Shown piece after piece: positions 1 through 5,574 of a DNA stretch of 5,574 bases. How positions within the stretch are numbered: the first letter of the stretch is position 1; the number at the start of each line of letters is the position of its first letter. Source of the DNA: Bacteroidota bacterium (lineage in GTDB: Bacteria > Bacteroidota > Ignavibacteria > Kapaibacteriales > UBA2268); NCBI GenBank assembly GCA_024280675.1, contig JAJRPT010000224.1, forward strand, positions 1 to 5,574. The letters are read 5' to 3'. The translations under genes were made by a program, and so were the position numbers. Below the pieces are notes generated by a model that was given only the letters and a program-made list of their open reading frames with translations, was not told the DNA's origin and searched no databases.

Positions 1-74
1 ATTTCATTTTCTTTCTTTAATTTAGTTGATAATATGATTAATAAGTATGTCCTTTTGAACACACTGAACTTCAT
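1..74 (-). other. Possible partial ORF running off the left edge
   Basis: Directly after the TAG that ends the transposase remnant, an ATG (72-74) opens the same frame. It stays open for about 24 codons to the window edge, starting MKFSVFKRTYLLIILS, a basic start followed by a hydrophobic run. This could be the start of a small membrane protein or, equally well, chance open frame in AT-rich DNA. No ribosome binding site is evident and no family is recognisable. It is listed only so the left edge is not left blank. Confidence 0.12.
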
Positions 75-293
75 CTAATTATTTAGATGCTTAAGGAGTT
101 GCACTACATTATATTTGGTGCAGGATTGATTACGAGTATAGGGTAAATTTGAAGCGAAGTTTTTGACAATATTAAATTTCCTTTCAATCTTTTCGAGAAG
201 AAATATTCCGCCATCTGAGCTAATGCTTTCTGCAGAAAAATTAAAATTTACTGCTTGTTTTTTGCGATAAAATAGATTAGTTTGATGGCTCAT
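75..293 (-). pseudogene. IS1380-type transposase, N-terminal remnant
   Basis: The 72-residue product resembles the extreme N-terminus of IS1380-family DDE transposases. These begin with a short beta-rich lead-in, then a 'S/TSDGG-x-x-LL' motif (here SISSDGGIFLLEKIER, about residues 23-38), then a short 'D/YxRNQS' stretch and a helix of the 'LLKxR' type (here VVQLLKHLNN). Family members are usually about 400-450 residues. This one stops at a TAG (75-77) just where the conserved Arg and the GYED-type region should follow. I checked the remaining 74 bases in all three minus-strand frames and found no continuation of the family. It is therefore most likely a truncated, non-functional relic. It faces away from the genes to its right. 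The family call rests on pattern memory of a short stretch, so a diverged small ORF of other origin cannot be excluded. Confidence 0.6.
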
Positions 294-363
294 AACTGGG
301 GTGATGTTTGTTGCTGATTTACTTTGTAACTTATTGTAATATAAGCAATTTATCCCAGTTATG
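291..363. repeat. 10-bp inverted repeat around the transposase start
   Basis: CATAACTGGG at 291-300 is the perfect reverse complement of CCCAGTTATG at 354-363, with 53 bases between the arms. The left arm includes the ATG (minus strand, 291-293) of the transposase remnant. The spacer is AT-rich. Just inside the left arm and overlapping the right arm there is also a 9-bp direct repeat, ATGTTTGTT (304-312 and 361-369). The arms could be an insertion-sequence end with a subterminal copy, or an operator controlling the old transposase. No target-site duplication can be confirmed because only one side of the element is in view. Confidence 0.4.
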
Positions 364-540
364 TTTGTTTATTTGTGAATTATTGGGGTTATAATGTTGC
401 ACTATACCTAATAAAATTCTTGTCGAGCAAACTGAGGCTCATCATCTTATTTTCATCTGGGAATATTCTGAGATTGAGGATTTTATTTTGAACACTAACA
501 CTTGCTTTTTCTACCCTTTGAACTACTGCTTTCATTTTAT

Positions 541-566
541 TTGCCATTAATAAAAAATATTATAAT
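541..566 (+). promoter_or_regulatory. Weak candidate promoter for the rightward cluster
   Basis: A perfect TATAAT hexamer lies at 561-566, 64 bases before the chosen ATG at 631. The best -35-like sequence, TTGCCA at 541-546, is only 14 bases upstream, shorter than the usual 16-18. In DNA this AT-rich a TATAAT is expected by chance. If the host uses a Bacteroidetes-type promoter, TACCCTTTG at 512-520 with TTTTG at 486-490 is an alternative. Neither is strong. Confidence 0.2.
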
Positions 567-598
567 TTTTTCTGTATATTATCGGTCTCATTATGAAC

Positions 599-612
599 TA
601 ATTTATAAATTA
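599..612. promoter_or_regulatory. 14-bp perfect palindrome upstream of the unknown gene
   Basis: TAATTTATAAATTA reads identically on both strands and ends 18 bases before the ATG at 631. Its position between the candidate -10 hexamer and the start codon would suit a dimeric repressor site. It consists only of A and T, so chance is a serious alternative. Confidence 0.2.
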
Positions 613-630
613 TTTTTATCAGATACAAAA

Positions 631-1701
631 ATGTATTTCTCAGCACGTATTGAAATCGACCCATCTCAAATTACAATTATTAAAAAAATGGACTCTGATT
701 CTATTTTTAATAAAATCATGGATGCTTTTCTTTTTGGTAGTAAATCCGAAAAAATTGAGCAAGAAACATTTACAGCCATCTCAATACTAAATCAAATTCA
801 GATGGGGCTGATGAGACTTGGTGTCGATAATGTGATTCAGGTTTCAATCAATGATTTTGAGTACTTCTACGACAAAAGCTCTACAGAACACGATTTGAGC
901 GAAGCAATGGAAGACATTGAAGCCAATATCGAACATGTGGAATCTGAGCGATTTAACAAGATTACTCTTTCGCTCGAACATGGCGATGTGATGATGAAAT
1001 ATATCATATCTATTGAAATTAACAGAAAACATGGGGTTGGGGAATATCCAATCATTGTGTGGGTTAATGGCTTGTTTAGTAAGTTGAAGCTGAAAGAGAA
1101 TGAAAGCAATGATGATTTGACAAAAAGAATGGAAAATGTGTTCTCCACTCAATCAAACTATGATACTTTTGTCCAAAGGGGGGAGAGCCACTTTAAAGAA
1201 TTTGTGACACGATTCCAGCTTGGATTAAGTAAATTTATACGAGTCGATGGGATTAATCTTGATTTCCACAGGAAAATGTCCCGGCCGAAACTAACAAAAG
1301 ATAAAGAAATATTAATCCATCACGATAAAAATTCCGAACCAGCTTTTCATGGCTACCCTGGCATTGATTCCTATTTGCAATATGTTATGCACTGGGGGAG
1401 ATTGGTTAGCAGATATTCAATTTTTTGTAGTAACTTTGTACTCACTGATAGTTCTGGGATAGATATAATGGAATTTGGGGATGAAGGGCTTGAGGTTAAT
1501 GGCTCCACTGTCTTGAATCCTGACCTAGAACTTGGCATTCCACCCAACTCTCATCCAAGAATTTACAAGCACAAAAGTGAGTACACTCAAGAATTAATAA
1601 GCCTTAACCTACTGCATATAACTGACTTAGAATTAAGACCTGATATTACCAATGAGTTTACTGATTTCTCAGATTTGAAGATTGACTACACAAATGATTA
1701 G
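631..1701 (+). CDS. Hypothetical protein, 356 residues, not recognised
   Basis: I do not recognise the family. The frame is open from a TTG at 502, but the first ATG is at 631. Starting there removes a 43-codon, Leu/Ile/Phe/Tyr-rich leader that looks like translated AT-rich spacer, and the product then begins MYFSARIEIDP, a plausible amphipathic beta strand. No SD sequence precedes 631; the bases just before the ATG are A-rich (acaaaa). From ATG 631 the protein has no signal peptide and no clear membrane helix, so it is probably cytoplasmic. Residues 85-107 are acidic and helical, 108-147 alternate as beta strands with a Trp in IIVWVNG (141-147), 155-200 are charged and helical, and 250-305 contain the motif-like stretches YVMHWGRLVSRYS and LTDSSGIDIMEFGDEG. 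There is no Walker motif, metal-ligand cluster or Cys cluster. It lies 45 bases upstream of the SPFH gene on the same strand and may be the first gene of the operon. Length and normal codon use argue that it is real. Confidence 0.75.
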   Translation: MYFSARIEIDPSQITIIKKMDSDSIFNKIMDAFLFGSKSEKIEQETFTAISILNQIQMGLMRLGVDNVIQVSINDFEYFYDKSSTEHDLSEAMEDIEANIEHVESERFNKITLSLEHGDVMMKYIISIEINRKHGVGEYPIIVWVNGLFSKLKLKENESNDDLTKRMENVFSTQSNYDTFVQRGESHFKEFVTRFQLGLSKFIRVDGINLDFHRKMSRPKLTKDKEILIHHDKNSEPAFHGYPGIDSYLQYVMHWGRLVSRYSIFCSNFVLTDSSGIDIMEFGDEGLEVNGSTVLNPDLELGIPPNSHPRIYKHKSEYTQELISLNLLHITDLELRPDITNEFTDFSDLKIDYTND

Positions 1702-1732
1702 ATATTATTTTAGAAGAAAAATTATTATTATT

Positions 1733-1738
1733 AAAGGA
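1733..1738 (+). promoter_or_regulatory. Shine-Dalgarno site of the SPFH gene
   Basis: AAAGGA ends 8 bases before the ATG at 1747, a near-ideal position. It fixes that ATG as the start and shows that this host uses SD-directed initiation at least sometimes. The unknown gene upstream has no such site. Confidence 0.6.
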
Positions 1739-1746
1739 TTTTAGAT

Positions 1747-2652
1747 ATGGGATTAATTCTAATAGGTGTAATAGCCTTATTTTTGGGGATAACAACTAAG
1801 CGTGAGGCATTGCCACTAGGTAATTTCAAGGTGCTCTTGACAACGGTTGGGATTATATTGATTATTTCTGGCGGACTGACAAAAGCCATAAAAACTATTG
1901 ATACGGGTGAAGTGGGAGTTATCAAACTCTTTGGAGAGGTTCAAGATGAAGTGATTTATGAAGGGTTGAACATCGTAAATCCACTAGTCGATGTTATTGA
2001 GGTTGATATAAAAACCCAAAATTACACAATGACTTCAATTCGTGGAGAAGGGCAAGTTCGTGGCGATGATGCAATTCCGGTTCTAACCAAAGATGGCCTT
2101 CAGGTTATTATCGACCTGACAGCTCTTTACAGGCTTCTGCCAACCCAAGCACCAGACATACTGAGAACTATTGGTGTTGATTTTGAAGCCGTGATTATTC
2201 GCCCAATTATCCGTTCTAAGATAAGAGATAATGCTGCCTCTTATGAAGCGATTGAGCTTTATGCGGCAAAAAGAGAAGAATTTGAAACCCGCCTACGTAA
2301 TGCTATCGAGTCTGATTTTGCCGAGCGTGGTTTTAATCTTGAACAACTCTTAATCAGAAAAATCAACCTGCCAAACTCAGTCAAAGAGTCTATCGAAAGG
2401 AAAATTACGGCCGATCAGGAAGCCCAACGTATGGAATTTGTTCTGGCAAAAGAAACACAAGAAGCCGAAAGAAAAAGAGTTGAAGCGCGTGGTATTGCCG
2501 ACGCTCAGAAGATTATCAACTCTGGGCTTTCTGAGAAACTGCTTAGGTTTGAGCAGATAAAAGTACAAAAAGAGCTTGTCAATTCGCCAAACGCTAAAAT
2601 TATATTGCTAGGAAATTCCAAGAACAGTCCTCCATTCATCATCGGGAATTAG
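1747..2652 (+). CDS. Prohibitin/stomatin-like SPFH-domain membrane protein
   Basis: A 301-residue protein with the layout of bacterial prohibitin-like SPFH proteins. Two hydrophobic segments at the N-terminus (about residues 2-15 and 29-45) anchor it in the inner membrane. An SPFH (Band 7) domain follows at about 47-215, with the typical opening VDTGEVGV-like stretch (IDTGEVGVIKLFGEV, 51-65), the EGLNIVNPLVDVIEVD segment, and LTKDGLQVIIDLTALYRL (113-130). The charged helical region at about 216-255 (rich in E, K, R, A and Q) should form the coiled coil that drives assembly into rings or cages. SPFH proteins build large membrane-bound oligomers that organise lipid domains and often regulate membrane proteases such as FtsH. 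No protease gene or NfeD partner lies beside it here. The ending NSPPFIIGN is hydrophobic. The stop is 3 bases before the ispF start, indicating co-transcription. It reads closer to prohibitin/HflK-C relatives than to flotillin, but an exact subfamily cannot be set by eye. Confidence 0.9.
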   Translation: MGLILIGVIALFLGITTKREALPLGNFKVLLTTVGIILIISGGLTKAIKTIDTGEVGVIKLFGEVQDEVIYEGLNIVNPLVDVIEVDIKTQNYTMTSIRGEGQVRGDDAIPVLTKDGLQVIIDLTALYRLLPTQAPDILRTIGVDFEAVIIRPIIRSKIRDNAASYEAIELYAAKREEFETRLRNAIESDFAERGFNLEQLLIRKINLPNSVKESIERKITADQEAQRMEFVLAKETQEAERKRVEARGIADAQKIINSGLSEKLLRFEQIKVQKELVNSPNAKIILLGNSKNSPPFIIGN

Positions 2653-2655
2653 AAA

Positions 2656-3150
2656 GTGTACAGGGTGGGTATTGGCTATGATATGCACCGACTTTCCAAG
2701 GGCGAGAGTTTTATCCTAGCTGGTGTTGAGATTGAATCGAATCTGGGGACGGTGGCCCATAGCGACGGCGATGTCTTGCTTCATTCGCTGATTGACGCTC
2801 TGCTTGGTGGGGCAGGGCTGGGTGATATTGGTGAGCATTTTCCCGATACTAACCCAGAGTATAAGGGGGTGGATTCTGCAAAATTGACAAAAATATGTCT
2901 TGGCATGATTTCGGAAAAAGGATTCAATATTGAGAATATTGACATTACAATAATTCTTGAAAAGCCAAAGATTTCGCCCCATAAACAAAAGCTCAAAGAG
3001 TCGCTTGCGAGAATTTGCGAGATCAATTCAGAAAGAGTAAACATTAAGGCAACTACTAACGAAAAAAGTGGATTTATCGGCAGGGAAGAGGGAGTGGTGG
3101 TTCTGAGCGTTTGTATGTTGGCTAAAAAAATACAGGGATATGAAAATTAG
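2656..3150 (+). CDS. ispF: 2-C-methyl-D-erythritol 2,4-cyclodiphosphate synthase
   Basis: IspF converts 4-diphosphocytidyl-2-C-methyl-D-erythritol 2-phosphate to 2-C-methyl-D-erythritol 2,4-cyclodiphosphate with release of CMP. This is the fifth step of the non-mevalonate (MEP) isoprenoid pathway in the cytoplasm. The 164-residue length fits the family (about 155-160). The N-terminal VGIGYDMHRL gives metal ligands Asp9 and His11, and AHSDGDVLLHSLIDALLGG (34-52) supplies the third ligand His43 and the active-site loop. DIGEHFPDT (57-65) is the conserved substrate loop, and KATTNEKSGFIGREEG (131-146) is the nucleotide-binding signature. All catalytic positions appear intact. Translation starts at GTG 2656, giving MYRVGIGYD; no upstream start fits, because the SPFH stop is 3 bases away. 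A weak GGGA lies 8 bases upstream. The last 11 bases overlap the kinase gene. No ispD is beside it, so the common ispD-ispF pairing is absent here. The family assignment is secure. Confidence 0.97.
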   Translation: MYRVGIGYDMHRLSKGESFILAGVEIESNLGTVAHSDGDVLLHSLIDALLGGAGLGDIGEHFPDTNPEYKGVDSAKLTKICLGMISEKGFNIENIDITIILEKPKISPHKQKLKESLARICEINSERVNIKATTNEKSGFIGREEGVVVLSVCMLAKKIQGYEN

Positions 3151-5344
3151 TAAATATATTAAATTATTATTTTGCCTATCCTTAGTAAATGTTTTCCTTC
3201 TGCTAAATTCCTATTCTCAAATATTTGTCCAGCCCGAACGCCTTGATTTTAATGAACTTAGTCGCATCACCTCAGATGATTTTCTCTATGACTACAAGTC
3301 TAAAAAAATAGCAATCATTAGAAGCAACCCTCTTAACTTTTCTGTAAATGTTGAGATGAAAGATTCGCTTCCAGCCAATTCTTCAAAATTATTTACACTA
3401 GAAAATCATCAATTTATCAAAGCAAAGTTCATCTCAACAAGACTAAATCTGCTGACGCTCGCAGGTGATGTGCTATGTTTAACACGTGAAAATAGTTCAA
3501 ATACGATAATTCTTGATTCAAATGTTCTTCTTGCTAGAATCAATGTCTCTACATCTGAGCTTCTTAATCTGGAAAACAATAAGATTGCTGTATTGTTTAA
3601 CAGTAAAGTTTATATGGTAGAAAATGGGACGGTTACTCTGCTTGATGAATTTATTGATGATATTATTGCTTATAAGAATAAATTATATTTACTGAAAAAC
3701 CAGACATCTAGCCTGAAGTTCATTGAGTATGATGGAGACAATATTAGCGAATTTATGCTTGCACCCACTCAGAATTCTAGTTTATTCGCCAAGGGTAAAT
3801 TCATTTTCATTGTTAGTAATATTGGCGATAATTTTAAAATATCCAGCTTTAGCACAGGAACTAAAATATTTTTGGACATTGACATTCATGTTCGGAATAA
3901 CAATCTTTTTGATTTCCCTAAAAGCGAAAATGGCAAAGATATAGTCTTCTACCAAAGCACTAGGCTTGAGGCTAGAATCCAAGGTAAAACATTTGAAGAG
4001 GAAGTTCCCACAGATTATGGCGAAATTATTGGGCTGAAATACATTGGTAATAATATTATTATTTACAGTAAAAGTAAAATAATAATTTTTGATGATGAGC
4101 TTAATTATTTGGGCAAACATGAAATGTCCAATGTTGAGAACCTAATCGAAATTTCTGATGGGCTGATGATTATTAAAAGCGAAACTGCTTCTATTGTAAT
4201 TTCTTTTGATTATAATGAGTTTTGGCTACTAAGATATATTATTACAAATTATTATTATGTCTTTTTATACATTGCCCTTATATTTTCATTTTTATATGTT
4301 TATAATCGTTTGCAACAGAAAAATATAATTCTTAAAACACTTCTTGATTTGCCTTCGAGTGGCATGGTGCTTACTTTTAATCAAAATGGACGATTGCTCT
4401 CGATTAATAATCTGGGGCGGAAGTATCTGAAGATGACCGATAGCATCCCGCTTGGTCAGTTTTTTGAGAATTACCTCAAGGTCGAAGAATATGGTGAGCT
4501 AAGAGAACTTATTCGGAAATCAATAAAGTTAAAAGATAATTTTAATCAGAAAATCTCATTAGTGTTTAACAATAATGTTGTCGAACTCTATTGTACAATA
4601 AATTCGATAATAACTAAGGCGGGATTCTACAAAGGATTTGTCATCACAGCAGTCGATATAACAGAAGAACTCGAGCGAAAACGAATGTCAAATTGGGCAC
4701 AACTTGCCCATGATATGCAGACAAATCTTTCTACCATACGGCTCAATGCCGAGCAACTCGACCTAGAGACAGACAATAGAAATAATTCAAGAAGAAAAAA
4801 AATAATACACCAAACCAATATCCTATTGCAAAGAGTCAGAGATATTGTAACGGTTGGTCGTTCGAGTAAAATAGCAAAACTTAGCTATCATTCCAGAGAA
4901 ATTGTCAGTGATCTTATCTCAGAATTTGATCAATCAATCAATAAGAATATTATGATTGCTTCCGATGTGGAAAACTTTTCACTCAAATGTGACAAGGTTA
5001 AATTAATTTCTGCCATGAGAAATGCCGTAGAAAATGCAATAAAAGCAATAAATGGAAATAAAGGAAATATAATTGTGAAGGTCAGACGTGACAATCGCTT
5101 TGTCTATTTTACAATTTCTGATGATGGTCCAGGGATGGATGATATTGTCAGAAATAGTATGACTAATCCATTTTTTACAACGGGTGAGGACACAGAAAAC
5201 TCTAGCTCCAAAGGAGGCGGGACGGGGATTGGGTCGATCATAATGCAAAATGTTGCCGAACAACACGGGGGAGAGCTGGTCATAAAATCAAGCAAGGGCA
5301 AAGGTACAGAAATTATTTTCAAACTACCATATCTTAGGAATTGA
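3140..5344 (+). CDS. Membrane sensor histidine kinase with large periplasmic domain and PAS
   Basis: A 734-residue hybrid-free two-component sensor. Residues 1-26 form a signal peptide (Lys-rich start, hydrophobic core, SYS before Gln27), which supports the ATG at 3140 although it overlaps ispF by 11 bases. Residues about 27-360 are extracytoplasmic and made of short beta-strand units with recurring Y/I-x-N-x-I/L-hydrophobic patterns (near 168, 218, 295 and 334), suggesting a beta-propeller-like sensor. One membrane helix follows at about 366-388. A PAS-like domain (about 396-508) begins LLDLPSSGMVLTFNQNGR and ends FVITAVDITEE. The phospho-acceptor helix has WAQLAHDMQTNLS with His524. The ATPase domain shows the N box (AVENAIKAI, Asn632), G1 (DDGPGM, 661-666), F box (NPFFTT, 676-681) and G2 (GGGTGIG, 692-698), all intact. 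The usual Pro of the H box (H-E-x-x-T/N-P-L) is Asn529 here. No response-regulator domain is fused or encoded nearby, so the partner is elsewhere. The ligand is unknown. Confidence 0.93.
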   Translation: MKISKYIKLLFCLSLVNVFLLLNSYSQIFVQPERLDFNELSRITSDDFLYDYKSKKIAIIRSNPLNFSVNVEMKDSLPANSSKLFTLENHQFIKAKFISTRLNLLTLAGDVLCLTRENSSNTIILDSNVLLARINVSTSELLNLENNKIAVLFNSKVYMVENGTVTLLDEFIDDIIAYKNKLYLLKNQTSSLKFIEYDGDNISEFMLAPTQNSSLFAKGKFIFIVSNIGDNFKISSFSTGTKIFLDIDIHVRNNNLFDFPKSENGKDIVFYQSTRLEARIQGKTFEEEVPTDYGEIIGLKYIGNNIIIYSKSKIIIFDDELNYLGKHEMSNVENLIEISDGLMIIKSETASIVISFDYNEFWLLRYIITNYYYVFLYIALIFSFLYVYNRLQQKNIILKTLLDLPSSGMVLTFNQNGRLLSINNLGRKYLKMTDSIPLGQFFENYLKVEEYGELRELIRKSIKLKDNFNQKISLVFNNNVVELYCTINSIITKAGFYKGFVITAVDITEELERKRMSNWAQLAHDMQTNLSTIRLNAEQLDLETDNRNNSRRKKIIHQTNILLQRVRDIVTVGRSSKIAKLSYHSREIVSDLISEFDQSINKNIMIASDVENFSLKCDKVKLISAMRNAVENAIKAINGNKGNIIVKVRRDNRFVYFTISDDGPGMDDIVRNSMTNPFFTTGEDTENSSSKGGGTGIGSIIMQNVAEQHGGELVIKSSKGKGTEIIFKLPYLRN
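5336..5340 (+). promoter_or_regulatory. Shine-Dalgarno site deciding the ruvX TTG start
   Basis: AGGAA lies inside the last codons of the kinase gene and ends 5 bases before TTG 5346. No ATG or GTG sits nearby in the ruvX frame. This spacing supports initiation at the TTG and coupling to the kinase stop at 5342-5344. Confidence 0.5.
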
Positions 5345-5345
5345 T

Positions 5346-5574
5346 TTGGAAAAGTATTTAGGAACAAGAATTGGAGCCGTTGATTTTGGGCTGAAAAGGA
5401 TTGGCACTGCAGTTTCTGATGAGCTGCATATAACCTCTCGACCACTTCATGGCTTTGTTAATGGAGATGATGTGGCAACTAAGATAATTAAATTATTTAA
5501 AGAAAATAATGTGACCGCCATCATTGTTGGCGTTCCAAGTGATGGGCTGGGTCTTGACAATAAAACTTATGCTG
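5346..5574 (+). CDS. ruvX: Holliday junction resolvase-like RuvX/YqgF, N-terminal part
   Basis: The reading frame from TTG 5346 to the right edge gives 76 residues of a YqgF/RuvX family protein (normally about 135-150 residues), so about half is missing beyond the window. RGIDYGxKRIGVA-type start is present as IGAVDFGLKRIGTAVSDE, with Asp13 as the first acidic catalytic residue of the RNase H fold, followed by ITSRPL and the strand-loop AIIVGVP. In E. coli this essential protein acts in 16S rRNA 5'-end maturation, and relatives cleave Holliday junctions. The segment after VGVP reads SDGLGLDNKTYA where the family usually has a Leu-Asn-Met-Asp-Gly-type stretch, so this copy is somewhat diverged. 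It starts 1 base after the kinase stop, so the two are almost certainly translated from one message. The family assignment is good. The exact start (TTG 5346, or an ATT at 5340) is less certain. Confidence 0.85.
   Translation, partial: MEKYLGTRIGAVDFGLKRIGTAVSDELHITSRPLHGFVNGDDVATKIIKLFKENNVTAIIVGVPSDGLGLDNKTYA

Larger units (their letters stand above)
294..630. other. AT-rich gene-free region
   Basis: This stretch of about 340 bases separates the leftward transposase remnant from the rightward gene cluster. I see no convincing coding sequence on either strand, no tRNA-like cloverleaf, no strong GC-rich hairpin followed by a T run, and no riboswitch that I recognise. It contains the right arm of the inverted repeat near 354-363, a TATAAT hexamer at 561-566 and a 14-bp AT palindrome at 599-612. 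The part from 502 is open in the frame of the downstream gene, but only from a TTG codon, and I take it as untranslated. The region presumably carries the promoter of the rightward cluster and possibly the end of the old insertion sequence. Confidence 0.5.

Noticed and set aside
98..404. GTTGCACTA present twice (98-106 and 396-404)
   Set aside because: A 9-bp match with no extension at either end or regular spacing; likely chance, with no sign of target-site duplication structure.
844..1152. Minus-strand open frames of 93-102 codons within the unknown gene
   Set aside because: They are antisense shadows of a longer intact plus-strand gene and show Phe/Ser/Ile-rich low-complexity composition with no recognisable domain.
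1702..1746. Possible terminator between the unknown gene and the SPFH gene
   Set aside because: The 45-base gap is A/T-rich with no GC-rich stem before a T run; only a small direct repeat TTAGATAT (1698-1705, 1741-1748) is present.
2716..3044. Two minus-strand open frames across ispF
   Set aside because: They lie wholly inside ispF, whose active-site motifs are unambiguous on the plus strand.
3723..4120. Plus-strand 73-codon and minus-strand 112-codon frames inside the kinase sensor region
   Set aside because: They overlap a continuous kinase reading frame that is intact from signal peptide to G2 box, with no ribosome binding site or family resemblance of their own.
5104..5445. Minus-strand 113-codon frame spanning the kinase end and the ruvX start
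   Set aside because: It is antisense to conserved ATPase and RuvX motifs on the plus strand and is rich in Ser, Pro and Leu, as expected of a shadow frame.
1..5574. CRISPR arrays, tRNA or rRNA genes, retron or toxin-antitoxin modules
   Set aside because: I saw no regularly spaced repeats, cloverleaf sequence, reverse transcriptase motif or paired small genes anywhere in the window.

Overview
The window is an AT-rich bacterial chromosomal segment. It holds a short transposase remnant on the minus strand (75-293), a gene-poor AT-rich stretch (294-630), and then five genes on the plus strand that run tightly together to the right edge. The mix suggests a member of the wider FCB (Bacteroidetes/Chlorobi/Ignavibacteria-like) group. 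The reasons are low GC, a sensor kinase with a long extracytoplasmic domain rich in beta strands, an IS1380-like remnant, and an A-rich, SD-less start next to genes with recognisable SD sequences. This placement is an inference from style, not from a marker gene.

Layout: (1) 75-293 minus, the N-terminal piece of an IS1380-type transposase, cut off after 72 residues. A perfect 10-bp inverted repeat (291-300 / 354-363) overlaps its start. (2) 294-630, no gene, with a few weak promoter-like and palindromic sites. (3) 631-1701, a 356-residue protein I do not recognise. (4) 1747-2652, a prohibitin/stomatin-type SPFH membrane protein. (5) 2656-3150, ispF (2-C-methyl-D-erythritol 2,4-cyclodiphosphate synthase) of the non-mevalonate isoprenoid pathway, with a complete active site. 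(6) 3140-5344, a membrane sensor histidine kinase with signal peptide, a periplasmic domain that may be a beta-propeller, one transmembrane helix, a PAS-like domain, a phospho-acceptor domain and an ATPase domain. (7) 5346 to the right edge, the start of ruvX/yqgF (Holliday-junction resolvase-like RNase H-fold nuclease).

The SPFH, ispF, kinase and ruvX genes are separated by 3 bp, an 11-bp overlap and 1 bp, so they are very probably co-transcribed. The unknown gene, 45 bp upstream of the SPFH gene, may belong to the same unit. The genes do not form an obvious pathway: they combine membrane housekeeping, isoprenoid synthesis, signal transduction and nucleic-acid processing. This looks like a housekeeping operon with a lineage-specific sensor kinase inserted into it. 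No cognate response regulator, tRNA, rRNA, CRISPR array or clear terminator is visible. I found no convincing new multi-gene system. The items most worth a second look are the unrecognised 356-residue protein and the orphan kinase with its unusual phospho-acceptor motif.
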